A stretch of 64,000 bases of DNA from Oleidesulfovibrio sp964593925 (GCA_964593925.1 CAZQKM010000005.1:1-64000), one strand, 5' to 3'; positions 25,545-35,636 are shown, counted from the first letter of the stretch. Numbers and translations are program-made. The notes: a model not told the origin generated them from the letters alone.

Positions 25545-25708
25545 ACGTATAGTGTATGGCTTTTTCTGCTACGCGGCATTTTCACATGCTGTCTTTCTTG
25601 TTCGCTTGGGCCCTTACCCCGCTTTTGGTGGACCCTGTTGCCAGCCGGTACCAAGTGGTTAGCATGCCGGTGGGGTTTTTCGCCAGATAGTGTGTTTTGG
25701 AGAAGAGG

Positions 25709-27676
25709 ATGAAACTTTCCGTATGCAATTTGAGCAAATCCTATGGCGGATGGGACGTATTTTCTGATTTTTCGTTAGAGGTGCCGGCCGGGGTACGACT
25801 CTGCGTATGCGGACCCAATGGCTGCGGCAAGTCTACATTTTTGCGGATTCTTGCCGGAGTAGCCGGACCGGATGGGGGTAAAGTAAGTTATCCTGCCCAT
25901 TGCCGTCTTGGGTATGTGGAGCAGGAATTGCCTGAAGACAGCCTTGATACCCCATTGTTGGAGTGGGTGCTGGATGTATTGCCGGACTGGAATGACTTTT
26001 GGAACCGCTGGGAGACTGCTTCGCAGCAGGGTGACGAAGCGTTGCTACGCGCATTGGGGCAGCGTCAGGCTGAACTTGAAGGGATGTACGGATACAATCC
26101 CGAGCACAGGGCACGTACGGTGCTGTCAGGGCTTGGTTTTGTCGAAGCAAAGTGGACTAGAACACTGCGGGAGTTGTCCGGAGGGTGGCGTGAACGGGCC
26201 AAGCTTGCCAGAGTTTTGACAGCCGGGGCAGATATGTTGCTGCTTGATGAGCCCACCAACCACTTGGACTTGGATGCTGTGGAGTGGCTGGAACGTTTTC
26301 TGCTAGAATACAAAGGCGTGCTGGTGTTTGTCGCGCATGACCGCGTATTCATGGACAAGGTGGGCACGCATGTGCTGTACCTTGGCGGCAACAAGCCCGT
26401 GTATCGCCCAGGAACTTTTTCGCATGTGCTTGGCCTGCTCGCGGAACATGAGGCACGCAAAGAGCGTGAGGCCCAGCGCATGGTTGAAGAAGTGGAGCGC
26501 AAAATGGATTTTGTGCGTCGCTTCAAGGCCAAGGCCAGTAAGGCGCGGCAGGCCAATTCGCGCAAGAAGCAGATTGAGCGGATCGAACGGGAACTTGATA
26601 ATATCACGGTGGAGAGCAGGCGCAAGACCCTTGGCTTTGCATGGCCCACCCCGGCCCGTGCGGATAAAATAGTATTGCATGCCATGGATCTCACGTTTGT
26701 TTTTGCAGATGGTGTCCGTTTATGGCCGGCATTGGATTTTCAACTATATCGTGGGCAGAAAATTGCCCTTGTGGGGCCAAATGGCTGTGGCAAGTCCACA
26801 TTGCTCAAGCTGGTGGCGGGACAGCTGGAAAAGGAGGAGGGTGCCATTGCCTGTGGTACACAGGTGCGCATGGGCTATTTCAGCCAACACCAACTTGATA
26901 CACTCCAGCCCTCAAACACAGTGCTTGCTGAAATACGCCGTCTGAGTGATCCGCGTAGCACGGAAGAAGAGCTGATGAGTGTGCTGGGGTTGTTCATGCT
27001 TGGCCAGGCTTATTTTGACCGTCAGGTGGCAACGCTGTCTGGCGGTGAAAAAAGCAGGCTCACTCTAGCCACGTTGTTCCTTGCACGGTGCAACTTCCTG
27101 GTGCTTGACGAACCCACCAACCACCTTGATCTGGAAAGCCGTGAAGCCTTGGTGGAAGCTCTTGAGCATTTTCCCGGTACCTTGCTCATGGTGGCACATG
27201 ACAGAGGATTGCTTGCTCGAGTGGCGGAACAGGTCTGGGAGTTGGGAACAGAAGGATTTACTGTATTTGAGCGTGGCTACGAGCAGTGGGACGAAGCGCG
27301 GAAGCAACGCAGAATACTTTGGGAGGCTGAAAAGGATACCAGTGGGAGTCTTTCTGGAACGGGAGTGAGTCGTGAAGAGCAAAAGCGTATCAAGCGTGTT
27401 CAGGCAGAGCTGCGTAATGCGTTGCATCGCGAGCTTAAGCCCAGGCAAGAAGCATATGCCCGACAGGAAATCGAGCTTGAGAAACTTCTTGCAGAACAGG
27501 CAGCCATAGAGACTGAATTGGCTGATCCTGCAATATATGCTGATAGCCATGGGTCCACGGCACTATTGCAGCGCTTTCATGAGGTTCAGACCCGTAGCGA
27601 GGCGCTGATGGAGGCCATGTCGCTGCTCGAACAAGAAATGGCCGACATTGAAGCCCGTAAGGAGATGGCCCCCTAA
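25709..27676 (+). CDS. ABC-F family ATPase (Uup/YheS-like)
   Basis: A 655-residue soluble protein with two ABC cassettes and no membrane domain. Walker A motifs are GPNGCGKST in both halves; signatures are LSGGWRERAKLARVL and LSGGEKSRLTLATLF; Walker B motifs are MLLLDEPTNHLDLD and FLVLDEPTNHLDLE. The linker between the cassettes is long, basic and helical (KMDFVRRFKAKASKARQANSRKKQ), as in ribosome-bound ABC-F proteins. The C-terminus has a coiled coil (about 560-650), as in Uup. It probably acts on the ribosome or on branched DNA. ATG at 25709 is chosen; GGAG lies six bases upstream. The Nudix gene follows. Confidence 0.92.
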   Translation: MKLSVCNLSKSYGGWDVFSDFSLEVPAGVRLCVCGPNGCGKSTFLRILAGVAGPDGGKVSYPAHCRLGYVEQELPEDSLDTPLLEWVLDVLPDWNDFWNRWETASQQGDEALLRALGQRQAELEGMYGYNPEHRARTVLSGLGFVEAKWTRTLRELSGGWRERAKLARVLTAGADMLLLDEPTNHLDLDAVEWLERFLLEYKGVLVFVAHDRVFMDKVGTHVLYLGGNKPVYRPGTFSHVLGLLAEHEARKEREAQRMVEEVERKMDFVRRFKAKASKARQANSRKKQIERIERELDNITVESRRKTLGFAWPTPARADKIVLHAMDLTFVFADGVRLWPALDFQLYRGQKIALVGPNGCGKSTLLKLVAGQLEKEEGAIACGTQVRMGYFSQHQLDTLQPSNTVLAEIRRLSDPRSTEEELMSVLGLFMLGQAYFDRQVATLSGGEKSRLTLATLFLARCNFLVLDEPTNHLDLESREALVEALEHFPGTLLMVAHDRGLLARVAEQVWELGTEGFTVFERGYEQWDEARKQRRILWEAEKDTSGSLSGTGVSREEQKRIKRVQAELRNALHRELKPRQEAYARQEIELEKLLAEQAAIETELADPAIYADSHGSTALLQRFHEVQTRSEALMEAMSLLEQEMADIEARKEMAP

Positions 27677-27736
27677 GTATGCCAGGGAGCATGCTTGAGT
27701 GGGGAGATAAAGCCGGAACAAGGAGGAATAATACCC

Positions 27737-28123
27737 ATGGTGGAAGTCGTGGCAGGAGTACTGTGGCGTGGTAGTCGATTTTTGGTTGCGCGACGCCCTA
27801 AGGGCAAACCGCGTGCCGGTTACTGGGAGTTTCCCGGTGGTAAAATAGAGCCGGGAGAGTCTGCAGAAGAGGCCTTGGCACGTGAGCTTGGAGAAGAGCT
27901 AGGTGTGGAGATATGCCAATACCGTTTTTGGCAACATGTGGTGCATGCGTATGAAGACTTTACCGTGCGCCTGCATTTTTACCATGTTACCGGCTTTTCC
28001 GGAGAGCCCCAAGGGCTTGAGGGGCACACACTTGCCTGGGTAGACCATCAGGAGGCGGAGGAACTGTCTTTTTTGGAGGCTGATCAGAGCCTGGTTGTCG
28101 AACTGGCAGAAATCACATTGTAA
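27737..28123 (+). CDS. Nudix hydrolase, MutT-like (8-oxo-dGTP diphosphatase type)
   Basis: A 128-residue Nudix protein. The Nudix box is complete (GGKIEPGESAEEALARELGEELGVE, about residues 38-60), preceded by ARRPKGKPRAGYWEFPGG as in MutT. MutT removes oxidised dGTP from the nucleotide pool. The start is ATG at 27737 with AGGAGG ten bases upstream. An upstream TTG at 27695 would add 14 unconserved residues. It follows the ABC-F gene by 60 bp and is probably in the same transcript. Confidence 0.9.
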   Translation: MVEVVAGVLWRGSRFLVARRPKGKPRAGYWEFPGGKIEPGESAEEALARELGEELGVEICQYRFWQHVVHAYEDFTVRLHFYHVTGFSGEPQGLEGHTLAWVDHQEAEELSFLEADQSLVVELAEITL

Positions 28124-28665
28124 TGCCGAAGGGGAAACTGTAAAATTTTGCGGGGGGTTTTCTTTACTGTCGTGTTGGCATACTATGTAACGGTGTTAGG
28201 TACAGCCCCATATTTTGTAACCACAGGCTGCAAGAGGAAACTGGACTTGTGGATTTGATGAAAGCGGGGGGGAGTCCTTATTCACGAGCACCACAAGGAC
28301 TTCACGAAGCTAGCCCCTACGTAGTCTTGCTCTGATGAAGGGGTACGCGTGTGGACTTTACGCCATGGGGCAAGAGTGCATGTAGCTGTTTATTTCTGGA
28401 ATGTCTGATTATGAAGCCGAGATGCTGGGGTACCGGGTATTTCTCGGTGGTGCGCTGAACTTTTTGTTGCCTTATCTTGACGTAAGGGCGTGGAATTGCC
28501 TCCCCCAAGGTGTTGCAGTATCTGTTAGTTTGGTAGAAAAAACAAGCTTTGGTGTACGATGAAAAACTGGAATGTTTTTTGCATGCACAAGGGCTTGCAG
28601 AATGTAGAATATGTTGCTGCGGATGGAAGTTGTTGTCCTTCTGCGAGCCGGACAAGGAGTTTTTT
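28124..28665. other. Intergenic leader region upstream of asd
   Basis: About 540 bp without a supported gene. It contains a spaced inverted repeat GTCCTT...AAGGAC (about 28275-28301). I looked for a lysine riboswitch before asd and did not find its conserved elements. It presumably carries the asd promoter. Confidence 0.45.
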
Positions 28666-29712
28666 ATGTCCAGGGAACGCTTGGTGATAGCCGTGGCTGG
28701 TGCCACAGGTGCTGTGGGGCGCGAGATGTTGAAAACACTCGAGGCTCGAGAATTTCCTGCTTACGAAGTGCGTGCGCTAGCATCGGCTCGTAGCGCAGGA
28801 AGTAGTGTATCGTTCAAGGGCCAGACCCTGGCAGTACAGGAGCTGACAGAGCGCTCTTTTGCCGATGTTGATATTGCATTGTTTTCTGCGGGGGGCGGTG
28901 TTTCTGCGACATTTGCGCCTTATGCTGTAAAATCCGGGTGCGTGGTGGTAGACAATTCAAGCCACTGGCGTATGGATGCACGTTGCCCCTTGGTGGTACC
29001 TGAGGTAAACCCCCATGATTTGCAGTGGCATGGGGGCATTATTGCCAATCCTAACTGTTCTACCATTCAGATGGTTGTTGCTCTCAAGCCGTTGCATGAT
29101 GCGGCGGGTATCCGCCGTGTGGTTGTCTCGACCTATCAGGCTGTTTCCGGCACTGGACAAAAAGCTGTGGATGAGTTGGAAAAACAGGTACGCCAGATGT
29201 TCAACCTGCAGGAACCGGAGGTTGCGGTATACCCCCACCGCATTGCGTTCAACTGTCTGCCACATATTGATGCGTTTCTTGATGATGGCTACACCAAAGA
29301 AGAGCTAAAGATGATACAGGAAACGGTAAAAATTATGGGGGACGAGAGTATCAAGGTTACGGCGACCACGGTACGTGTTCCTGTATTTTACGGACACTCA
29401 GAGTCTGTAAACATCGAAACCGCAAAAAAACTGACCGTTCCCCAGGCGAGGGCTGTCTTGGCCCAGGCCCCTGGGGTGACTGTACTCGATAACCCTGCCG
29501 AGATGATATACCCCATGGCCATTCAGGCTGCGGGTGAGGATGATACCTTTGTGGGGCGTATCCGTGAGGACAAGACCATTGAGCACGGTTTGAACATGTG
29601 GATAGTGGCAGACAACCTGCGTAAGGGAGCTGCATTGAACGCTGTCCAGATAGCAGAAGAGTTGGTTGAGCGCTCTTTGTTGGATGTGGCTGACCCGGAC
29701 AGGTTTTTATAA
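28666..29712 (+). CDS. asd: Aspartate-semialdehyde dehydrogenase
   Basis: A 348-residue enzyme that reduces aspartyl phosphate with NADPH to aspartate semialdehyde, the branch point to lysine/diaminopimelate, threonine and methionine. It has AVAGATGAVGREMLKTLE, the catalytic Cys in IIANPNCSTIQM (about 130), STYQAVSGTGQKAVDEL, TTVRVPVFYGHSESVNIET and the C-terminal DNLRKGAALNAVQIAE. Start is ATG at 28666 with AAGGAG six bases upstream. The frame runs upstream to 28549 without signals. The class IV aminotransferase gene begins 19 bp after the stop. Confidence 0.95.
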   Translation: MSRERLVIAVAGATGAVGREMLKTLEAREFPAYEVRALASARSAGSSVSFKGQTLAVQELTERSFADVDIALFSAGGGVSATFAPYAVKSGCVVVDNSSHWRMDARCPLVVPEVNPHDLQWHGGIIANPNCSTIQMVVALKPLHDAAGIRRVVVSTYQAVSGTGQKAVDELEKQVRQMFNLQEPEVAVYPHRIAFNCLPHIDAFLDDGYTKEELKMIQETVKIMGDESIKVTATTVRVPVFYGHSESVNIETAKKLTVPQARAVLAQAPGVTVLDNPAEMIYPMAIQAAGEDDTFVGRIREDKTIEHGLNMWIVADNLRKGAALNAVQIAEELVERSLLDVADPDRFL

Positions 29713-29731
29713 CAGGTATGGAGTAAGTCCC

Positions 29732-30673
29732 GTGAACCCTATTCTTGATGCCGTTGAGTGGGTGGAAAAGCTGCTGGCAACGCCGCGGAGCGGCGAAGAA
29801 AGTATCTTGGCATTTTATGAGCATCGCATGGGTGCCATATGCCGTGCCCCGCGTTTGTTGCTGATGCCCATGGATGATCACCTTGCACACAGGGGGGATG
29901 GCGTTTTTGAGACCATGAAGTTTGAAGAACGTCGCTTGTATCTGTTGGATGCGCACCTTGAGCGTTTAGAAAGATCGGCACAGGGGTTGCATCTGGATTT
30001 GCCTTGCCACCGCTCAACACTGCGCGAGATAGTGCTGGATGTGGCCCGGGCCGCTGATGCGCAAAACGGCTGCATACGTGTTTTGTTGGGCCGGGGGCCT
30101 GGCGGATTTGGCATTGATCCTGCAGAATGCCCTGTGGCCAGTTTGTATGTGGTGGCATATGCCCATACCCCCAGGCCGGATGCCTGGTATGAAAAGGGGG
30201 TTACGGCATTTCGTACCTCCATTCCGGCAAAGCAGGGATACTTGGCGACCATCAAAAATGCCAATTACATCCCCAACGTGCTCATGAAGATGGAGGCCAC
30301 CAAGCGTGGCTATGATATTCCTGTAAGTTTTGACGGTGAAAATCATATTGCCGAAGGGCCTACAGAAAACCTGTGCCTTGTGGATCAGGCTGGTACGCTG
30401 GTGGTGCCGGAATTCAGCAATGCGCTTTCCGGGACTACCATCATACGGGTCATTGAAATGATACGTGACGAGATGCCTGTGGTATTTCGCCAAGTGTGCG
30501 AAGAGGAATTATATGCCGCAAAAGAGGTCATGATGTTTGGCACGCTCACAGAGTGTGTCAGCGTTGTGGCGTTTGAGGGGCGCGCTCTTGGAGGCGGTAA
30601 GGCTGGCCCTGTGGCCCGCCGGTTTCGAGAATTGCTGCGACATGATCTCAAGGAGCGTGGCGTGCCGTTATAG
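29732..30673 (+). CDS. PLP-dependent class IV aminotransferase or aminodeoxychorismate lyase
   Basis: A 313-residue fold-type IV PLP enzyme. RGDGVFETMKFEERRLYLLDAHLERL marks the N-terminal domain. The Schiff-base lysine is in LATIKNANYIPNVLMKMEA, followed by IAEGPTENLCLVD and SNALSGTTIIRVIEM for phosphate binding. Candidates are branched-chain aminotransferase, D-amino acid aminotransferase and 4-amino-4-deoxychorismate lyase; motifs do not settle it. The GDGVFET and SGTT patterns lean to the lyase or D-aminotransferase side. An N-terminal extension of about 45 residues precedes the fold. GTG start at 29732 with GGAG seven bases upstream. Likely co-transcribed with asd. Confidence 0.85.
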   Translation: MNPILDAVEWVEKLLATPRSGEESILAFYEHRMGAICRAPRLLLMPMDDHLAHRGDGVFETMKFEERRLYLLDAHLERLERSAQGLHLDLPCHRSTLREIVLDVARAADAQNGCIRVLLGRGPGGFGIDPAECPVASLYVVAYAHTPRPDAWYEKGVTAFRTSIPAKQGYLATIKNANYIPNVLMKMEATKRGYDIPVSFDGENHIAEGPTENLCLVDQAGTLVVPEFSNALSGTTIIRVIEMIRDEMPVVFRQVCEEELYAAKEVMMFGTLTECVSVVAFEGRALGGGKAGPVARRFRELLRHDLKERGVPL

Positions 30674-30736
30674 TGCCGGCAGGCTGGTACCAAGTTATAT
30701 CCATAGCATAAAGGGCAGTGACGCTCTATTGACCAT

Positions 30737-31804
30737 ATGAGCATACATGTTGTTTTGTTTGATCTTGGGCGGGAATGGCGTGGAGGCCAGCGCCAAGTAG
30801 TGTACCTTGCCCATAGATTGGCGCGATGTGGTACTTTTTTGCCTGTGATTGCAACGCCTTATATGTCTCCTTTGGCAGGTGCGGCGCGTGATGCCGACCT
30901 GCAGGTGATATCTCTTGCGGGCAGTAGACCTTGGGATTTGCGTTCTTTTTACGCATTGGATGCCCATATGCGCGGAAAGTGCTGTATACTGCACACCAAT
31001 GATGCGCATAGTGCCGCTGTTGGGGCCTTGCTACGTCGCTGGCGACCACAGACATGCCTGGTGCACACGCGTCGCGTTTCGTATCCGTTGCGCCGGGGGT
31101 GGCATATTCGCAAGTATTTGGCAGCCAACGCCGTGGTAGGGGTGAGCGCTGAAATCGGGCAGGTTCTGTGTGCCTCAGGCATACCCGCAGATAAAGTACA
31201 CGTGATCCATTCTGGTATTGAGGCTTCGTTATATCCGGCAAGGCGTGCTCGCGGCGATGGGCGGTTGGTTATCGGCATGGTGGGCGCATTGACGCGTCAA
31301 AAGGGGCATGATGTGCTTATCCGCGCCCTGGGCGAGCTGCAACGAACACATGGTGCGGAGTTGCCACCGTGGGAAGTGCGTATTGTCGGGGAGGGGCCTT
31401 TGTTGTCTTCTGTGGTTGCACGCGCAAAAAAAGAAGGCATCGAAGGGCGCATGGCTTACTTTGGACGGCAGGACAGCAAGGTCATGATGCCAGATTTTGA
31501 TATGCTCATCGTGCCGTCTGTGGATGGAGAGGGGTCTAGTGCTGTGATCAAAGAGGGCTGGGCCGTGGGGATACCGGTGATAGCCTCTGACCTGCCTTCA
31601 AACCTGGAGCTCATGCGCCCAGGGGAGAATGGACTGGTTTTTCCCAAAGGGGATGCCGGGGCGCTTGCTGCAGCCATACGCTCTCTTGCTATAGACACTG
31701 CACTTGGCAGTGCCGTGGTACAGGGTGGCAAGGGATCACTGGAAGAGTTTTCAGTGGAGCGTATGACCATAAAATATATGGAGTTATACCAAACATTGTT
31801 ATGA
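30737..31804 (+). CDS. Glycosyltransferase, GT4 family (GT-B fold)
   Basis: A 355-residue protein. The N-terminal half holds the GGQRQVVYLAHRLAR acceptor-side start, LHTNDAHSAAVGALL and VGVSAEIGQVL. The C-terminal half has VIGMVGALTRQKGHDVLIRALGEL, VRIVGEGPLLSSVV and the donor-binding EGSSAVIKEGWAVGIPVIASDLPSNLELMRPGENGLVFPKGD (ExxxxxxxE-type). It likely transfers a sugar from a nucleotide donor onto LPS, a capsule or another glycan; no surface-polysaccharide genes are adjacent. ATG at 30737; the ribosome site is weak. Its stop overlaps the convergent kinase gene by six bases. Confidence 0.88.
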   Translation: MSIHVVLFDLGREWRGGQRQVVYLAHRLARCGTFLPVIATPYMSPLAGAARDADLQVISLAGSRPWDLRSFYALDAHMRGKCCILHTNDAHSAAVGALLRRWRPQTCLVHTRRVSYPLRRGWHIRKYLAANAVVGVSAEIGQVLCASGIPADKVHVIHSGIEASLYPARRARGDGRLVIGMVGALTRQKGHDVLIRALGELQRTHGAELPPWEVRIVGEGPLLSSVVARAKKEGIEGRMAYFGRQDSKVMMPDFDMLIVPSVDGEGSSAVIKEGWAVGIPVIASDLPSNLELMRPGENGLVFPKGDAGALAAAIRSLAIDTALGSAVVQGGKGSLEEFSVERMTIKYMELYQTLL

Positions 31805-34204
31805 GCGTGGTGCTTTGAGTTTGCCGTACAAGACTCTGTGCAGTTCACGTCGCAGGGCGTCTGCATCAATGGGTTTTGACAGGTAGCCATCCATTCCTGA
31901 TTCTAAAAACATCTCCTTGTCTCCTGTAAGGGCATGCGCTGTCAGTGCAATGATGGGGATTTTTTGAACGCCTTCTACCACGCCGCTTCTGATCGCCTTT
32001 GTCACGTCCATGCCATCCATGCCAGGCATTTGAATGTCCATTAAAATACAATCGGGCGTATGCGTACGTAAAAGCTTGATTACTTTGGGGCCATCGGTGG
32101 CGATGGTAACGGTATGCCCGTCTTTTTCCAGCAGATAGGTGGTAGCCACTTGGTTTACATATTCGTCTTCCGCCAGCAAGATGTGGGTTGGAGCAAGTTT
32201 TGGTGGTGGGTTTTCGACGACATCCAAGCCAGGGCTTTCATGTAGTGCTGCCTTTTTCAGTACGATAGAACAGTACACAGTGGTGCCCGTGCCGGGTGTG
32301 CTTTCTACACTGATACTGCCATGCATCATGCTCACAAGCGAGTGCACGATGCCAAGGCCGAGGCCGGTCCCCTGGTAGCGTCGCCTGTAACTGCCGTCTG
32401 CCTGAAAAAATGGATCAAAAATATGCGGGAGTATCTCTGGAGCTATACCGATGCCAGAGTCTTCCACGCCGATGAGCAAGCGTATATCCTCTGGACCGGA
32501 AGCCTGTAGAGAAGATATGGTCAGCCGTACAAATCCTTTGCAGGTGAACTTAATCGCATTGCTTATAATATTGAACAAAATCTGACGGATACGCTGTTCA
32601 TCGCCCACCACTAAGTCCGGCAGGCCTGCATCAAGAGTACAGGATAAATCCAGATTTTTGCGCTGTGCTTCCTGCCGAAAGGTCTCGAGTGCAGACTGTG
32701 CAGCATCGCGTATACAAAACGGCTTGGCCTTAACGCTGGTTGTGCTGGCGTCAATGGAAGAAAAGTCGAGAATATCGTTGATAATACTCAACAGTTTGCG
32801 GCCTGAATCCAATGCTGCATGGGCGATTTTACGTTGTTCACCATTTGAATATTCACTGCTGAGTACTTGCAGCATGCCGAGTACGCCGTTGAGAGGTGTA
32901 CGTATTTCGTGGCTCATGGTGGCCAAAAAGGCACTTTTGGCCCGCGTGGCGGAGTCTGCCGCAGACTCCGCGGCCTTCAGCTCCGTAATATCGGCATGTG
33001 CCCCTACAGCCAGCAACGGGGTGTTTTTTTCATCGCGTTCTATGACGCTACCGCGTGTCAAAAGCCAAAAAACTTTGCCATCTGCGTTTTGCAGCTTGCA
33101 CTCATGCTGCAAATTATCTCCACCCTCTTTGAAGAAACGGCGTACGTATTCATTCGCTCGCTCTATGTCTTTTGTCGGTAAGCTTGGGCGGGCGTGTTCG
33201 GAGTGTGTCTGGGGCAGGTGCTGTTCGGCTATTTTGTTGCAGGTTAGGGTATCGCTGGCAATGTCATAATGCCAGAGAACATCATTGGTTGCGCGTAGCA
33301 CCAACTCAAAATGCTGCTCAACACGACGCAAGGCATCTTCGGCCTGTTTTTGGCGGGTAATATTACGAGCCGTACCCACAGTGCCTATGAGAACTCCCTG
33401 CGGGGCATACAAAGGGCCTTTTTGGACTTCCAGTGCAAGATACTCGTCTTTGGCATAGCCTTCTTCCAGAAAACGGGTGGGAGTACATGATTCCAATACT
33501 TCAAAGTCATTGGCAACAGTGTGTTCATGTATGGTATGCCGTCGGTCGAGCGCCTGCTGGCGTCGTGCAAAATAGATATCGTCGCGTCCTAGCAGGTCGG
33601 CATCTTCATAGCAGAGCAACGTTTCGCGGGTGGCTTTGTTGGCAAACAAATAGCGACCGTTAAGATCTTTTGCCCATTGCAGATCTGCCATATTTTCTGC
33701 CATGGCATGAGCCAAAGTGTTGGTGTTGTCGTAAGAGGATGGGTCTACGGGCAGGATGATCAGACGCCAAGTGTCTCGGGGGGGTGAGGATGCTTCTGGG
33801 AGGGGAAATGCCTGCGCCGGTATGGAGGAACCATCTACTTTGCGGATGCGTACCGCGGCACTATTCAGCGCGGGGGGTGCGTCGCTGCAAAGCAGGGCCA
33901 ATGCCCACGGGGTAGTAGTGAAAATATCTGTGGGGTTAGCCAGGGGGGCTTGCAGGCCGGCCATTTTTAACAATGCGTCACTGACATGGGTAAGCACAAG
34001 GCCTGAGCCAAGGAAAGGGGCACTTTTTTCTTCTGGAGGGATGGCCTCTTTGGCATTTGGGCGTAGGGAGAGCTCAATGAAGGGCAGGTCCGCAAGGGGG
34101 GCGGGGGCGGTCTGCCCGGACGCGCCAGATGTGCTATACAACATGCGGTTCTTTTTTTCCAGATGGCACAATGCCTTGAGCAATGTGTGCACAGCGTCGT
34201 TCAT
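31799..34204 (-). CDS. Cytoplasmic hybrid sensor histidine kinase (two PAS domains, HisKA, HATPase, REC)
   Basis: An 801-residue kinase with no TM segment. It has a divergent N-terminal region (1-160), PAS 1 (about 165-285), PAS 2 with PAC (about 295-410), HisKA with phospho-His432 in FLATMSHEIRTPLNG, and an HATPase with IISNAIKFT (N), DSGIGIAPEI (G1) and GTGLGLGI (G2). The C-terminal REC has acceptor Asp in DCILMDIQMPG. It should sense a cytoplasmic cue and phosphorylate its own receiver; no HPt or output regulator is adjacent. The start at 34204 uses the ATG after AAGAGAAG; the frame is open 57 codons further. It is divergent from livK, with about 310 bp between them. Confidence 0.92.
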   Translation of the reverse strand: MNDAVHTLLKALCHLEKKNRMLYSTSGASGQTAPAPLADLPFIELSLRPNAKEAIPPEEKSAPFLGSGLVLTHVSDALLKMAGLQAPLANPTDIFTTTPWALALLCSDAPPALNSAAVRIRKVDGSSIPAQAFPLPEASSPPRDTWRLIILPVDPSSYDNTNTLAHAMAENMADLQWAKDLNGRYLFANKATRETLLCYEDADLLGRDDIYFARRQQALDRRHTIHEHTVANDFEVLESCTPTRFLEEGYAKDEYLALEVQKGPLYAPQGVLIGTVGTARNITRQKQAEDALRRVEQHFELVLRATNDVLWHYDIASDTLTCNKIAEQHLPQTHSEHARPSLPTKDIERANEYVRRFFKEGGDNLQHECKLQNADGKVFWLLTRGSVIERDEKNTPLLAVGAHADITELKAAESAADSATRAKSAFLATMSHEIRTPLNGVLGMLQVLSSEYSNGEQRKIAHAALDSGRKLLSIINDILDFSSIDASTTSVKAKPFCIRDAAQSALETFRQEAQRKNLDLSCTLDAGLPDLVVGDEQRIRQILFNIISNAIKFTCKGFVRLTISSLQASGPEDIRLLIGVEDSGIGIAPEILPHIFDPFFQADGSYRRRYQGTGLGLGIVHSLVSMMHGSISVESTPGTGTTVYCSIVLKKAALHESPGLDVVENPPPKLAPTHILLAEDEYVNQVATTYLLEKDGHTVTIATDGPKVIKLLRTHTPDCILMDIQMPGMDGMDVTKAIRSGVVEGVQKIPIIALTAHALTGDKEMFLESGMDGYLSKPIDADALRRELHRVLYGKLKAPRS

Positions 34205-34514
34205 GATCTTCTCTTGGGTGGATATAGTGTCTGATATTGTAATGATAACATGGGGTTGTCTTGTATAGTATCGCAAGCACGAAAGGAAGAAGGCCCCCTC
34301 ACGGCAACTCTGGAGAGGAAAAGGTGCCGAATTATGATAGGACGAAAAAATATAATGGAATACGCTTTTTGACAATGCCTTCTTGTCGATATACGATATT
34401 TCTTGAAGAATGTTCTTTACTCTGAGAGTGTAGGGTAGGCTGGAGAGTTGTCAAGCAAGAGCCTCGGCATGCGTGTATGGCATTTGCAACATTAATGACA
34501 GGCAGGAGTTTTTT
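34205..34514. other. Divergent control region between hybrid kinase and liv operon
   Basis: About 310 bp between divergent genes, so promoters for both must lie here. It is AT-rich around 34330-34420. No sigma-54 or clear operator motif was found. Confidence 0.45.
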
Positions 34515-35636
34515 ATGCGCAAAACATTCGCAACGCTTGTGTTAAGTTTTTTTATCAGCATGTGCATGGCGAGGGCGGTCATGGCCGGTACTATCAAAAT
34601 AGGCCTCATGTGTCCGCTGACTGGTGCCTGGGCTAGCGAAGGCCAGGATATGCGTAATATCGTGACTGTTCTGGCAGAACAGTTGAATGCCAAGGGTGGT
34701 ATCAACGGCAGTCTTGTGGAGATCGTAGTGGAAGACGACGCGGGTGACCCCAAGACAGCAGCTTTGGCTGCGCAGCGGTTGTCTACCCAAGACGTTGTCG
34801 CGGTGATCGGGACATACGGTTCTGCCATTACTGAAGCTTCACAGGGCATTTACGACGAGATGGAAATCGTACAGGTGGCCACAGGATCCACTGCGATACG
34901 GTTGACGGAAAAAGGGATGCCCTTGTTTTTTCGGACATGTCCGCGCGACGATGAGCAGGGCCGCGTGGCCGCAGGAGTGCTCAAGCAGCGGGGGTATAAA
35001 AAAATTGCTATTTTGCATGACAATACTTCGTACGCAAAAGGCTTGGCAGAAGAAACCCTCGCGCTGCTGAAAAAAGACGGTTCCACTATGGTTTTTTATG
35101 ATGCGCTTACCCCAAACGAGCGTGATTATTCCACAATTTTGACCAAGATCAAGACTGCGGAGCCAGAGGTACTGTTTTTTACCGGCTATTATCCTGAAGC
35201 CGGTATGCTGCTGCGTCAGATGCAAGAAATGGCGTGGGGCGTCCCCATGCTGGGGGGCGATGCCACCAACAATCTTGACTTGGTAAAAATTGCAGGAAAG
35301 GCAGCCGCGGGGTATATGTTTATCAGTCCGCCCACCCTGCAGGATTTGCCGAGTCAGGAGGCAAAGGGTTTTGCTACGGCCTATCAGGCAAAATATAATT
35401 CCATGCCGGCTTCTGTGTGGTCAGTGTTGGCCGGAGACGCTTTTATTGCGCTCACCACGGCAATTGAAGGTGCAAAATCCACTGACTCTCAGGCCATTGC
35501 AGCCTATCTCAAAAATGAACTTTCAGACCATCCTGGGCTGACAGGGCCCCTTGATTTCAACAAAAAGGGGGACCGGGTAGGCGACTTATACCGTTTGTAC
35601 CGTGTGGATGAAAACGGCGTGTTCACACTTGAGTAG
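34515..35636 (+). CDS. livK: Branched-chain amino acid-type ABC transporter substrate-binding protein
   Basis: A 373-residue periplasmic binding protein of the Leu/Ile/Val family. The signal peptide ends around residue 24 (ARAVMA-GTIKIG). Family motifs are IGLMCPLTGAWASEGQDMRN, NAKGGINGSLVEIVVEDDAGDPK, VAVIGTYGSAITEAS and NERDYSTILTKIKTAEPEVLFFTGYYPEAGMLLRQM. The ligand may be Leu/Ile/Val, aromatic or other amino acids; the fused indolepyruvate oxidoreductase downstream hints at aromatic or branched-chain amino acids. ATG at 34515 with AGGAG at good spacing. First gene of the livKHMGF operon. Confidence 0.93.
   Translation: MRKTFATLVLSFFISMCMARAVMAGTIKIGLMCPLTGAWASEGQDMRNIVTVLAEQLNAKGGINGSLVEIVVEDDAGDPKTAALAAQRLSTQDVVAVIGTYGSAITEASQGIYDEMEIVQVATGSTAIRLTEKGMPLFFRTCPRDDEQGRVAAGVLKQRGYKKIAILHDNTSYAKGLAEETLALLKKDGSTMVFYDALTPNERDYSTILTKIKTAEPEVLFFTGYYPEAGMLLRQMQEMAWGVPMLGGDATNNLDLVKIAGKAAAGYMFISPPTLQDLPSQEAKGFATAYQAKYNSMPASVWSVLAGDAFIALTTAIEGAKSTDSQAIAAYLKNELSDHPGLTGPLDFNKKGDRVGDLYRLYRVDENGVFTLE

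Noticed and set aside
28124..28665. Possible lysine riboswitch before asd
   Set aside because: Conserved lysine-riboswitch core elements could not be found.
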